DNA of 64,000 nt from Bolinopsis microptera (GCF_026151205.1 NC_087078.1:6589675-6653674); one strand, 5' to 3'; positions 11,701 through 26,700 are shown, counted from the stretch's first letter. Program-made: numbers and translations. Notes: generated from the sequence alone by a model not told the origin.

Positions 11701-14700
11701 CTGGTAAGTGTCTGATCTTGAAGGTCCTGGGGGAGTGGTTATTGCTAATGGTGATACATTTTGTCTGGTAAGTGTCTGATCTTGAAGGTCCTGGGGGAGT
11801 GGTTATTGCTAATGGTGATACATTTTGTCTGGTAAGTGTCTGATCTTGAAGGTCCTGGGGGAGTGGTTATTGCTAATGGTGATACATTTTGTCTGGTAAG
11901 TGTCTGATCTTGAAGGTCCTGGGGAGTGGTTATTGCTAATGGTGATACATTTTGTCTGGTAAGTGTCTGATCTTGAAGGTCCTGGGGAGTGGTTATTGCT
12001 AATGGTGATACATTTTGTCTGGTAAGTGTCTGATCTTGAAGGTCCTGGGGGAGTGGTTATTGCTAATGGTGATACATTTTGTCTGGTAAGTGTCTGATCT
12101 TGAAGGTCCTGGGGAGTGGTTATTGCTAATGGTGATACATTTTGTCTGATCTTGAAGGTCCTGGGGGAGTGGTTATTGCTAATGGTGATACATTTTGTCT
12201 GGTAAGTGTCTGATCTTGAAGGTCCTGGGGGAGTGGTTATTGCTAATGGTGATACATTTTGTCTGGTAAGTGTCTGATCTTGAAGGTCCTGGGGGAGTGG
12301 TTATTGCTAATGGTGATACATTTTGTCTTGTAAGTGTCTGATCTTGAAGGTCCTGGGGAGTGGTTATTGCTAATGGTGATACATTTTGTCTGGTAAGTGT
12401 TTGATCTTGAAGGTCCTGGGGGAGTGGTTATTGCTAATGGTGATACATTTTGTCTGGTAAGTGTCTGATCTTGAAGGTCCTGGGGAGTGGTTATTGCTAA
12501 TGGTGATACATTTTGTCTGGTAAGTGTCTGATCTTGAAGGTCCTGGGGGAGTGGTTATTGCTAATGGTGATACATTTTGTCTGGTAAGTGTCTGATCTTG
12601 AAGGTCCTGGGGGAGTGGTTATTGCTAATGGTGATACATTTTGTCTGGTAAGTGTCTGATCTTGAAGGTCCTGGGGGAGTGGTTATTGCTAATGGTGATA
12701 CATTTTGTCTGGTAAGTGTCTGATCTTGAAGGTCCTGGGGAGTGGTTATTGCTAATGGTGATACATTTTGTCTGGTAAGTGTCTGATCTTGAAGGTCCTG
12801 GGGGAGTGGTTATTGCTAATGGTGATACATTTTGTCTGGTAAGTGTCTGATCTTGAAGGTCCTGGGGGAGTGGTTATTGCTAATGGTGATACATTTTGTC
12901 TGGTAAGTGTCTGATCTTGAAGGTCCTGGGGAGTGGTTATTGCTAATGGTGATACATTTTGTCTGGTAAGTGTCTGATCTTGAAGGTCCTGGGGGAGTGG
13001 TTATTGCTAATGGTGATACATTTTGTCTGGTAAGTGTCTGATCTTGAAGGTCCTGGGGGAGTGGTTATTGCTAATGGTGATACATTTTGTCTGGTAAGTG
13101 TCTGATCTTGAAGGTCCTGGGGAGTGGTTATTGCTAATGGTGATACATTTTGTCTGGTAAGTGTCTGATCTTGAAGGTCCTGGGGAGTGGTTATTGCTAA
13201 TGGTGATACATTTTGGTTATGGTGGTGGTGGCTTGGACATGGGTGAAATTTTCCTACCTTGCTTATTATTTTGAATAGCTCAAATACTTGCCCCTTTTGT
13301 GTTCTGTCACAGCTTCATATATTAATTCATCCAATAGATAAGTACATTTTATTAAATAAATTAAAAAGTTGGAACATTTCACTGTCCAATCATATAAGCA
13401 TCAATTTGAAAGTGAACATGTTGACATTTACATCACTGGGTGTACATTTGGTTAATGATCTTGATTTAACTGATAAGAATGATTCTAACAGCACATAATA
13501 TAGAGTTTTGATTTTGGAAACTGTTGTTTTACAAAATCCAGCAATTGCCTATACTAGTCAGAAGATTTTTAGAACTTCTAGAATTTTCAACTTTTCTATC
13601 CCGCGGGTTTTTAATCGAATTTTTGATATTATTCAGAAACTATACTAAGTTTTTCTTTGTTTTTCCAGAAATTAGTTCGTTCAATGTTTATTATCACTCG
13701 GGATATTGATCAATTAAAGTATCCTACCGTAGTATGGAAATGTTTAGTTACAGATTTTTGTTAAATCTATGAGTTGATATACATACTGTTGTTTAATTGG
13801 TGAAGTAACCGCCGTTTTTGTATTTGTCTGGTGCGTGAAAACTATTTGCTGTGTACTTGAAAACTAACTTGATGTGGTGGAGTAGGGTAAGAGCCATGTC
13901 GGCTATCTCTGAGGAATGTTTGGTGCCGTTTCTATTTGGGATTCCTGATGCAACCATGTAGGCATCACCGATTGTTTCCACTTTGTACACGTCGTAACTG
14001 TCGATTACACTGTCGAAACACGTGTAGAGATCATTAAGAAAGTCGACAACCTGAAATATAAGTCAGAGTAAATCAGGGCCGTTACTAGAAGTAGATCTGA
14101 AATATAAGTCAGAGTAAATCAGGGCCGTTACTAGAAGTAGATCTGAAATATAAGTAAGAGTAAATCAGGACCGTTACTAGAAGTAGATTTGAAATATAAG
14201 TCAGAGTAAATCAGGACCGTTACTAGAAGTAGATCTGAAATGTTGCACCGTGTCTGAACCTAGACCATCGAACTGGGCTTCCAAAACGAGGTCCTGGAAT
14301 TTGTAGATAAACACAAACCTGTAAAGGACCGCTGACGGAGCAGATGTTGGTGAAGCCGACAATGTCAGAGAAGTAAATAGTGACGTCATCAAACCATTCT
14401 GCTATCACTGCCTCGCCTCTCTTCAGCTTCTCTGCTACTTTCCTGGCAGGACATAAACGTCAGTTTATTTGCAGCTAACAGTAGAAAATACACAACTAAT
14501 TCTGTAACCTAACTTAGTACGTGTCTACTAATCACTGTGCTTGACTTGGTTCAACCGTCAAACGATGTATGAAATAGAGTATTATCATTTGAAGCCAAGT
14601 GTAACGGGCACATGATAAAATGCTTTCTGTGTGCAAAGAGAATTAAAGTTAACAATAAATGTAACCAACATGGGAAGCATCCTATAGAGGAGCTTATCAG

Positions 14701-17700
14701 CCTTCATCTTCTCCACTTGTAACTGAGCTGTCTTCTCATCCACTAGTTCCTCTAAATGATGCGTGTACTTCTCCATCATCATCATCATACGATCCGTCAA
14801 CGACTTCTGTCTACGGAGGAGGGGGTTTCAAGTTCCATTGTTCAGGGTTTTAAATATTATAATATTTAAATAATAATTCAAAATATATTCGAAAGATATA
14901 ACCATCAAAACCCTGAAAACTTAGAGATAATTTATTGTCTCTCAAGAAATACATGTGTTGAATGTTAATTGTTTCTTCTAGTAGCTTGACTAATGACTAT
15001 TGAACTATTTGATACGGCGACTTAATCGGAAGGAACAATAACTAATAATAAGGTTAACAAAAATACAAACCTGCTGGTAAGCTCCCTGATCAGGACCTTA
15101 ACCTTTCCCACATCAGGTCTCTGTTCCGGAGAGTCCGCCCAACAGAAAGTCAGGGGGTCTCTCAGGTCCATGTTGCCCAAGGTTGTGTTCTTGATGTTCG
15201 GTCGGAACGGGGGGTTTTCTCGTGCTTTCAGTCGATTTATAACATCTAGCGAGGGTCAAAGTCGTATTATATTTAGGAGTCAGTAAGCATAGATTTTCGT
15301 TCAGGTGAGGAAGGTTTTCAAATATAAAAGTATGCAAATCTAAATTGATTTGTACGTAAATCAAAATTTTGGGAACAGGAAGTTAACAAATAAATGTTTA
15401 TGATTATATAGTGAAATGGTTCGTAAACATCCGCTATGTCTCATAGTTCTTACCATCAACTTCTAGCTCGTACATAGCGTAAGGGTCTTCCCTGGTAAGG
15501 ATCTCAGAGCAGATAATGGCGAAACTGTAGATGTCACCTTTCTGCGAGCCTCTTTGGCTGGTGTCCAGGAACTCTGGTGCTCTCCACAATTGATCTGCGG
15601 GGTGTTTTTTAAACTAATACTTAGATTTAAGATTGTAATTACAGGTTAGTTAATTGAATTTGTCATGTTGCATCTGTGAGAATCCAAGGGTTTAATGTAC
15701 AAAACTATCCATCTAATATTTATATTGAATAACTTTGAGAATAAAATCAGAGGGTACGATTTCCTAGAGCTAAATAACCCTACCTCGCTTAACTTTGTTT
15801 TTCTTGATCAAATCTTCCTCACAGTCGGCGTATGTCTTGGACATCTAAGGGAAAAAGGATTAGCTTTGGGAGGACATGATATCAGCATCAAAACTTTGTC
15901 ATAATGAGCCTGATTTAAGTTTGGTTATATTAAGGATTATTTTAACTTAAATTAAGACCGGAGGTTGGGGTGATTTTAATAGATTCCCAGCAGATTCATG
16001 AAATTCGATGAGAATCGCACAGTTTACACTTTTCATTTTTAACATGGACAGTTATCACCAAATTATCACCGAATCAATTTGGCAAAATAACAGATTAGAA
16101 AACATAAATTTAAAAATCGATTAAAAAACTTGATGCTGTTTAATAATCGAGTCTCTATAATACCCATGCTTAAAAGAGAAGAAATAAAAGCAATACAAAT
16201 AGCAAATGCAGTTTAGTGTTTACTACGCCTGTTAGAATACTCTTGCAAACAAAAAAGAAATCGTTCAAACTCCCATTAAAATCACTCCATCATCCATGAT
16301 CCCGGAAGATATTTAGATAATTGCTAGCAGGCTACAGGATAGATTACCCATAACAGCTTTCTCCCCAAATTGAAGACACTAACGGGTCATGCATATTCGG
16401 GGGGACCCAGCAGAGAAGATCTAGATCAGACCAGCGCTGCGGCCCCGAAAACTGGCTAGAAGTTGCAGAACTGGCTAAAACTTGCTAGAAGATCCAGAAA
16501 TTGCTAAAACTTGCTAGAACGGATACTAAAGTTACGCACACTGGAGTTGGAGGGCCTCACTCCCTTTGCACACATACATACTGCAGAAGCTAATAACGAT
16601 TGAGAGCCCTTCCTGAAACGGTCCATTACCGAACCTTTGCTCTTCAACTTAGGTTCCGTGACCACGGGGGAGTCATTTTCTGTCTCCTGGTATAGTTATA
16701 TGGAGAGAGTGTGCTGGACTAAACCGTGGGTTATTGGGCTGTTTCGCCTCAGTATATTACTGATTCAGAGTCAAGTTCAGTATGTTGCCACTAATGCCTA
16801 ACCGAGCTGTTGCTAACATCCAGCCGTCAATGCGTCAGTCATTGTTGTAACTTTGTAAGTTCACTTTCAGTCATTTCGACCGAGAGGGTAAGTCCCCGAG
16901 AGTTCTATCAGTCATTTTGTCAGTTGTGGATAGAATATTAAAATATAAATGCAACACTTTCAAGACTCTTATATGAATGGAAAACTTTAGCTCGTAAGAA
17001 GCTAGCTTCTATGATAAAAGTACGGGCCCCACTCTTGATTTATCATAGCTAGAATAAGGTAACTGTACCTCATCCTTCTCCTTGAGGGTGTTTAATCCGA
17101 ACTTAGTGAGCTTGAGGACCCAGTGACCGTCAATAAGAGTGTTTTGAGAGGTAAGGTTGCCATGGTAACCCATGTTGCTCTTGTGAATGTACTCCACACC
17201 CTAAGGGATAACGAGTTGAAAGTTTTTATAATCGTTCAAAATAAAAAGAATCGTGAAAAACGAGTGATCAATCTACATTGTAAATGCAGTGGAAAAAAAG
17301 CAAGCTGATCATTATTAAAGATTAAAATTAATAATTGAAAGGTTGGTCCGTTATGCAGCAATCGTTTCTCATAACCTTCTCTCCATCAGTCTCACAGAGA
17401 GACTTATTACTAAAAACACGTACCTTGACCATATCAGTGATAAAGCTCTGTTGGAACATGACGTCTAGGTTGAGTTTGTCGTTCTGAAGAACGTCCTGCA
17501 GGCTCCCTTTAGGACAGTGGGAGTACACTGTGCACACCTTGTTCTGCTCCATGCAGATACCGTAGAACTTGACAATATTCTCGTGCTCCATGTCTCGTAA
17601 CTGTGCATGGGAGCGGTGGTGGTAGTTTTCAGTGCTGATTTTATATCTTACATACAGATTTCTAATGTTATTTATATGGTCTTAAAAGGCTTTCCATCAA

Positions 17701-20700
17701 CTTATTTAAACTCAGAGGGAACCAGGTTATAGGCCCCATCTCTGATACAATATTGAAACTTACGGTGTTGAGTTCTCTCATAATAGTGTTGTTTACAGTG
17801 AGGTTCTGTCTTCTGAGGTACTTGACTGCTACTTGTTGTCGCTGTAAGGGGGAGGCACTGTCAGTTTACCGGCTTATTGTTGGTGGCAAAACTTTCTATT
17901 CTAATCTCATCAGAAGAATGACAGTTATATAATTCTTTTCAAATGTTTTATCAGAGAGTCCATTTCAAAATAATAAAAACTGGAATGAGAGACGGAGACC
18001 AAAAAGAAAGAAAAGGACGAAGTACTGCTGAGTATAAGTTATATCTTAGTAGTGGTATTATAAAACCTCAATTTATTATTATTATTAGGTAGCTAGACAA
18101 AACATGTATAATCAGAGTCACAACAACACAGCTACAAATAGGAGACCGAACTAACCCGGTAAACAGCCTTCATGAGAGTACCATCAACATCGTCAAAGTT
18201 CTGCGTCCCCATACTCTCAGGTCTGGAGCCAAGGAGTCGTGATCCTACTGTACTCTGGAGGGTGAGGCGTTATAGGATGCTCAGATGAGGCGTTACATGA
18301 TGAGGCGTTACAGAGATGAGGTGTTACAGAGATGAGGTGTTACAGAGATGAGGTGTTACAGGATGAGGCGTTACATAAATGAGGCGTTACATAAATGAGG
18401 CGTTACAGAGATGAGGCGTTACAGAGATGAGGTGTTACAGAGATGAGGCGTTACAGAGATGAGGTGTTACAGAGATTAGGTGTTACAGTGATGAGGTGTC
18501 TCAGAGATGAGGTGTTACAGAGATGAGATGTTACAGAGATGAAGTGTTACAGAGATGAGGTGTTACAGAGATGAGGTGTTACAGTGATGAGGTGTTACAG
18601 AGATTAGGTGTTACAGAGATGAGGTGTTACAGTGATGAGGTGTTACAGAGATGAAGTGTTACAGTGATGAGGTGTTACAGAGATGAAGTGTTACAGAGAT
18701 GAGGTGTTACAGAGATGAAGTGTTACAGAGATGAAGTGTTACATAGATGAGGTGTTACAGTGATGAGGTGTTACAGAGATTATGACACAGAGATGAGGTG
18801 TTACAGAGATGAGGTGTTACAGAGATGAGGTGTTACAGAGATGAGGTGTTACAGAGATGAGGTGTTACATACATGAGGTGTTACAGAGATGAGGTGTTAC
18901 AGAGATGAGGTGTTACAAAGATGAGGTGTTACAAAGATGAGGTGTTACAGAGATGAGGTGTTACAGAGATTATAATGGATTTGATTCATATTATCAAGTT
19001 ATTAAATGTTGGTAAATAGAATAAAGAGCTTCACACAGGTACAGGTGTAATTTGAAAGAGGCTGGAAATTTTGATAAGCCTATTTAGTCGATTAAACACG
19101 ATCAAACTAGGATTAAACTCAAACGGAAAAAGGAAAGTTAAAAGGCATTTGGGTTGAAAGTTGAAATGTGTCTCGGTTGAGGAGCTGCGGAGATTCGAAA
19201 GGTATCTCATGAGAATGGAGATAGACTAGTGGTGACCAATACCAAAAACACAGGTTAATAGTGACCTGGTGAGTAACCAAAACAGTAACCAAAAAAACAC
19301 TGGTAACCTGGACGCTCACATTAGAAGCTCTCCTGTGTGCGGGCACAACTCCAATTATAGCTGTAGTTTTAGCCATCATCGCCTACATAATGTTTATCGT
19401 CTACAGTCTACTGGAATTCAATGAGGTCATACTGGCTAGACAAGCGGAATTCAGTCTTCGACCGATAACGAAGTTTAATTTAAAACGTTTATAATTTTCT
19501 AGCAATAAACACTGACCCCGATGGCGTTCCCGACTCGATCCGTCTGAAAGTTCAGGTCACCATAGGCTATCTTCCAGGCAGTTTTGAGTTGAATCTGTTT
19601 GTTTCGGAACCAGAGAGCAACCCCGACAGCCCCCGCTACCACCAACAGACTTACGATACCCACAATAACCATCATAGTCACCATACCTGGAACGTAGTGG
19701 TTTTATTATCAAACTTAAAACGAGGTTATCACGAAGCCTGCTCCGGTATCAACAGAGATTTTCCGGTATTGACAGGACCAGTCTAGATATGTAAAACCAC
19801 TAAATCAATCTTATATATGCAGCACCTGACAGACGGTATAATGTATATTGACCAGCATTATTTAGGGGAAACTAAATCTTCAGAAGGTACACTTACCTCT
19901 TTCTTCTAAACGAAAATAATCTCTATATTTAGAGGAAAAACTAACCTCTATCTTCAGAAGGACATAACTCGTTCTGGTCCCCACAATCGCTGATATCTTT
20001 GTACCGGTCACCAGGCCAGGTAATGAAACTACCCTCTACTGCTTTGAAACTGTTGTTTGTCACCTCACCTACTTCTTTCTGTGAATGGTATTAATAATAA
20101 TAATATAGTGTTATGCGTTTTCAAAAGATTACATAATAACTGGGGAATACAAATTGCACTCAGAACCTAAAGTTGGAGTATTTCTCATGACAAATTTTCT
20201 GACAATCAAAATTTCTAAACAGTAAAAAGTTCTCCTACCAAAGTATAAACTCCGTTATCATCCATAAAGTTAAGAACGAGTGTGTCAGGGTTCAACACGT
20301 CCCCCCTCTCGTCTATACTGATCTGATTTATAATTCCTGACAGATAAAACATTAGGTCGGGGAAGATTTTTATTTGCACTTACAAGTTTAAGAACAACAT
20401 GGTTAAGAACAACATGGTTAAAACAAAAACAATGTTTTAGATCCAAAACAATTCATTTCATTGACATCTTTCTAATATATAAATATTTTTGGCATCAGAA
20501 ACAATTGCCTTAGTAAACACAAACCATTGAAAGTAAGGTTAGACATGTCGTTTTTAACAACTCTGCAATCCTCAGTGCCTTGTGTTATGGACTTGTTGAG
20601 ACCCAGAGCGTAGAGCACGACCGCATCGTGCAGGTTAACAGCCAGACTATCAACCTGGATTAAACAGTCACATTCATATAGAGAGAAGAGACAAACCTTA

Positions 20701-23700
20701 TTTATACTACTACTATTCGCGGCCAATTGTTGCTTACCAGTGCTTAATCTTTTTATACCCAGTCGGTTCGGTGTGTTTTGGTCCAGGCCTTGCAATTGCT
20801 AGCCCTGCCATGGCTCTCTAGCTTGGGCAGGTTTGACTTACATGTATATATATTGCTTACTCTTTGTCCCCATTATAAACTTGGTACAGAAACTTAAACT
20901 GAAATATCATGCAGGTTAACAGCCAGACTATCAACCTGAGTTAAACAGACAGATCTATATAAAGAGGAGAGATAAATTGTATTAATACTACTACTATTCG
21001 TGGCCCTGTTGCTTACCAGTGCTTACTCTTTGTCCCCATTATAAACTTAGTACAGAAACTTAAACTGAAATATCATGCAGGTTAACAGCAACTTGGGTTA
21101 AACAGTCAGATCTATATAAAGAGGAGAGATAAATTGTATTAATACTACTACTATTCGTGGCCTTGTTGCTTACCAGTGCTTACTCTTTGTCCCCATTATA
21201 AACTTAGTACAGAAACTTAAACTGAAATATCATGCAAGTTTACAGAATAAACAGTTGCACTGTGCAGTGGAAGACAACCGTTACAATATGCATATTGCAT
21301 AATCACCTATTCATGATCTGATTTCGGCTTTTAAATGTGTGTTATGATTAATGATTATATATCTCATGTTGACTCCGACGTTATCGTGATATGATGATTT
21401 TTTTGTTACTGATGTGTTTGTCCAGTCTAGTCATGGTTATATTACTGCATTAATATGGTTGGAACTGACACCGTTTTCTTTTTAGCTTATTCGTTACCTT
21501 GCAATAATTAAGCTTACCAACGCTTAATTAATCGGGGTTTTACTATACCTTTCGTTATTAAATGAACAATATTTTTATCAAATAAACGTAAATAAACTGA
21601 AACTAAAACCGAAACTAAAACTGAGACTAACGTCCTCTGGAGATTGTGTGGCTGATTTCATGACCTGACTTCCATCAACTTCAACGTCCAATCTCTTCTT
21701 AAACACATCTTCTCTGAAGATGATTGTATCAATGTCTTGTTCATCGTCACTGCGTCACAGTTAAATAACTCTATTCAAACAAATACTGATAATCAAAGTT
21801 GGTCAGATTGCAATAGTATTTGAGATTTGTCTAATATCGTGTTACTAAGATTGGTACTTACCTGAAGCTTTTAAAAGCAAGGTTAGTAGAAGCGATACCA
21901 AAGTTGAAGGAGATAAGACCCTGCAGTACACCCAGATCGAGGGCATTACTTCCATCAGGCATCATAGAGGATGTCACCTGGTATACCGTACAGTTACCAA
22001 AAGATACTTAACTTGGTTACCTTAAATACGAGACAGTTGCTAAAGGTTGCTTTGGATGATAACTGATACTTTTGGTTGGTAACTAAGCTTTCATTGGGGT
22101 TAGAAACCTGAATAGACGCAGACATGTTGTTATAATCAAGCATAGCTGTTCATATAACTCTGCTTCCAAGCTTGATATTGTTTGAACAATAAATAATTTT
22201 GATAATACATCACAGACACATCACACACGTTCACTTCACAGAATACTAGGACACTGTTTTATAGCATATCACTTTATAGCATATCACTTTATAGCATATC
22301 ACAACAGGAAATAAAGAATCATGCGATAGCAGAGTGCTTCAAATGAATAAAGTAGTGAAATAAGAATATTCACTCATGCTTTGGTAAGAGCAAAGAAAAG
22401 CAGGATAAAGTGATTTGATTTTTATCAGTTAGATTATATCAGTCAGCAATATCGAGATGCTATGCTATATTCCTCTTTTTGGGATCATAAAGGTTTGACT
22501 TGTCGTCACTTTTAAAGTTGTAATGAGGCATATCATGCTTAGGTCTTTTTACTTTAACCGATCGTTCAATACAGTAAAACATCCAAATTTTGTTCAGTTC
22601 ACAGTTGATCAAAGCGCTGCATACCGGCTGATAGAATTGACATATTTCAAAGACTGGATCTGGAATATTCGTTGACAAAAAAATCTAACTTACATTATAT
22701 TAGATTCATTAGTCTGGAAATTTTCTGGACGACAAATTAAATTTAATCTGGGAAGTTTTACTGTATTTTACTGAGTTAAGAAAAGGAGATTTGGTTACAC
22801 AGCTGTCATTCCCGCCTGCATGCCCAGCATAGTATAGCATTCTTTATCCCGTATATAAACTCACTGATTTTGATTCAAATGTGTACCCTGCACTCTGTAA
22901 GTCTACAAGGGAACTCTGAAATCGGTTAGTTGAAAGTATTTTGTGCTGAGAGTATAAACACTCCACTCACCGTTTTATATCTGAGATTTCAGCCTCTAAT
23001 ATTTATAGATTTGATGCTGAGTACAGTCAAACCAGATATAACCAAATTAGAGATGTTACTGTTAAATAAATGCTGATATTAAGCTTTAAGTTCACTCGAT
23101 TTTAAAGTTTAAGAAAGTTTTACAAAGTTCGTAGTTTAAGAAGGTTAAAAAAGTTCAATAAAGTTTATCGAAGCTCCAAGTTTGTTTAAGTTCAAAGTTC
23201 ACAGATCATTCAGATTAATGAAATAAAGATTCATTGAAGTGTTGAAACTAAAATTAAAATTCACCAGAATAGAGATTTTAATAGATCTCGAAGTTCATTA
23301 CAATTCAGAGTTCATAAAGCTTAAAGTTTCTCACCCTAAAATTGTAAACTTACGAAAGTTGATTGACCTGTCTTTCCTGACTGGTTGTAATAGTCAAGAC
23401 TTACTTTTGTAATAGTCAAAATTTAATTTTTGATAAAATGAACTTTGTTTAAAAATCAAAACTTAATTATCAGCAAAACTTACTTTTGTAATAGTCAAAA
23501 CTTACTTTTTAATAAAATCTACTTTGTTTAATAGTCAAAACTTGTAAAATTGGAATTATATTTTAAATTATCCAAAGTGTTGAATTACATTCGTCCTTTT
23601 AACGTTAAGTGCTTGACAAAAAAATACACTTTGCCTTAGCCTAATCGATTATCAAATATGTTGACAAAAACGGGAGAAACGCGGCAATTACTCCATAAGA

Positions 23701-26700
23701 GGAGATTCAAAGTTAATGAAGATTGAAGACTGACCTCCATTCCAAAGTACAGGTACCCGTTTAACATGTTGAGGTCTTTTGCTCGCTCCATTATCGTGCG
23801 AATTGCCGAGATGTAACACGCCAGAAACACGACTGAAATTAAAATAGGGGTTATTTTGTTGTGATATATTTATATGTAATGTAAGATTATTAGTACATAA
23901 TATAAAATATTTATTATATTCAATATGATATTGATTTAAATTATATATTTGACATATAAATATATATTATGTATGTTTGTAATAGGCTCTGTTCTCTGAT
24001 ACTCATTGCCTTACTAGTTACAGTCCGTTTCTAATTTATTACTTTCTAATTGAAAACTTTCTTCAGATATTTTATAGCTGCAGTTGTGTTCTTATATCAT
24101 CACTTCAGTTCTTCAATTTCATTAACTTAAGAGGAGCTTTATTATTTTAGCGAAAAATTGTCAAGCTATGCAGTAATTTCATTAGTGTAGTTGATGATAT
24201 TTCTTAATCAGCTCACTGTGTTATCAGGGTAACAAGCTTGAACCATGACTGAAGGGGGTTCAACATAGCAAACCTGTCCTTCATTTGTAAATGTTCTAAG
24301 TAGTCATATATAAAATATTATGGTATGAAAGTGGAAGAAGCAGCTTCACCGGTGAATATTGTCGCAGGTCATGCATACTTTAGCAGAGAGAGGAGTAACA
24401 TATTATCGGAGGCGCGCCTCAAAGTCCACTTTAAAGTAATATACAACAGATGTCTCGACCAGTTATTAGTTGACATTCTTAGTTAACAGGTCAGTTGCTT
24501 ATAATATTATTAACAACAATAATATATTAATATATTGTGCCTAGTTTTCCTGTTGTCAGAGAGTCTATCATTCGACTGTTAAAATTGTACGTCTTAATAT
24601 TTTAAATGTTGATAAATTTTCGGTTTCAGGCCATCTAACAGGTGTAAACCCAAAAGTAGAAGTTTAACGCCACTATAGTCTACACATATCATAGTTTGCA
24701 TACATGCTTCATATCGCTTTAAATTTTTAAATATTCAGATTATTTCGATGAGGTTTTAAATTATCCCTATACTTCTGAGGTGGTGACAGCTACTTTTCGT
24801 TTAAACTTAATTTCTAATTCAAAATAATTCTTTAATTATAAATATCAACCTTTCCAGTTTCCATTACTTTTGTTAAGAGCACCTTATACCGTAGTAACTG
24901 TAGTAACCTTAGTGACCGTAGTAACCTTATACCGTAGTAACTTATACCGGTTACCAGTTCCACCTAATAACCAGAATACTGCGTTCAGTGATAATGAATA
25001 TCGCATCAGTTTGGCGTTTAAGATTGTAATGGGATCCCGTAAAAAGTCCTGCAACAGAAAATTATACTACATTCATCAATTTAACGCATTCCAGAGTGGA
25101 GCAATTTGACCTGCATATCAGGTCATTTATAAATATACGATAACTTGCTGTCATGGTTTCTGAGTGGTAACTGGAAATTACCTCCTTCCACCAGGTTTTG
25201 ATTTTACGATTGTACACCTTCACGTCACTTGAGAGACATTTTTAGCAACTTTCCAGAGCATTTAGTTCACTATTTATGTTAGTCAGGTATACGATTAATG
25301 TAATAGATAGTTTCGCTATTATTTATATATTATTATATATACGGATATTGGATAATGGATATGTTCATTTGAAGTTGAGGATATTGGTAAACACAAAAAT
25401 AATAATCGAGCATGCTTACAAGTTCTCAACAATTCCAACTATAATGAAAACTGCTGACGTGAAAGAAAATGTATTCAACTTCTACTAAGACTTGTGTGAT
25501 GAAATCGACATCTCTTGCCCATATTCTATATGGACACATTCAGGTCATAAAATAATGCTAGACTGTTCAACATTCTTTGTCAGTGTGTCCTAAACATCTC
25601 TCATATATAGCCCTTAAACATTTACCTGGTGGCACTGTTTAACAACAAAAAAACCGTAAATAATAGTCACATGGAACTATCCTATCAACTGGATATTTTA
25701 AAATTTGGTCAAGCATGGCAGCAATTAGGGGCCATATTAACTCTTTCACATATTTATAGCATAACGAAGTTTACATCTCGCTGCCGGCCCAATTTAAGCA
25801 ATATCTCTTCTCCTGATTAGGATCGTCACGTGAAAAAGCTTATCTAAGTATCTAGAGGATGAGACGAATATCCTAACCGTTGAGCCGTTGAGGGTTTATA
25901 TAGTTCCAAAGTGTGACAAAGTTAGCTACAGTATGCTATTTAATAGGGTTACTAATATTTTATTTATATCCTCAACTTCAAAATCAAATGAACATGTCCA
26001 TACACCTTCAATAATCTTTAAAATGGGTGTTATCAGGCAACTTTACTTTACTGTTTTTAACGCGGTAGTGGCCTGGTTCCGCAGCTTTTGGCACGATGTT
26101 TTTAAAATTGTATCTTCAATCAGGTTTCATCTGGTTTCTTATTCGTCCAGCTCCGCGTCCTTTAGTCCGTGTTATAGATCCAGCCAGCCAAACCCTCACA
26201 ATCCAGTCATGTGACATTTTTTACTCATAAATAGTCGCATTAATTTATTCAGCTCCGTCCTTCAGCTTTATTTCCTATCTTCAGCTCCATTTCCTATCTG
26301 GTTTAACAGTCTCAGCCAGTCTCACTCGGACTCGTCCTGCCATATCTTTCTAATGATTTACACTCTCGTAGTACAGGTCTAAGCTACTGTCTGCCATTCT
26401 AGAGTCCGGCGAACTATATTGCGTACTGACAGCTCAGTCGAGCATTCGTTCACATTATCTTGGAATCTGTTAGACCCTAGTGGGCTTACGTTCACGTTAT
26501 TTTGAAATCTCTTAGTGGCCATAGTGGTTTTACTTTTTCAGGACAGCCGAGAGTATGTCCCATAACGTAGCACCGAGCACCTTGCCTAGAAATATGGTCT
26601 GTTATATCCCGAACCTGTGTGGCTTGATCATTGACCCAACCAAATTAAGTGATAATCGTGGATTTAGGTTTATTTTTTGCGGTCTTAACTTTAAGTTTAT

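Noticed and set aside
9407-13215. CRISPR-like regular array
   Set aside because: The whole unit including its would-be spacer is repeated, the genome is eukaryotic, and the unit matches an exon-intron junction. It is a minisatellite.
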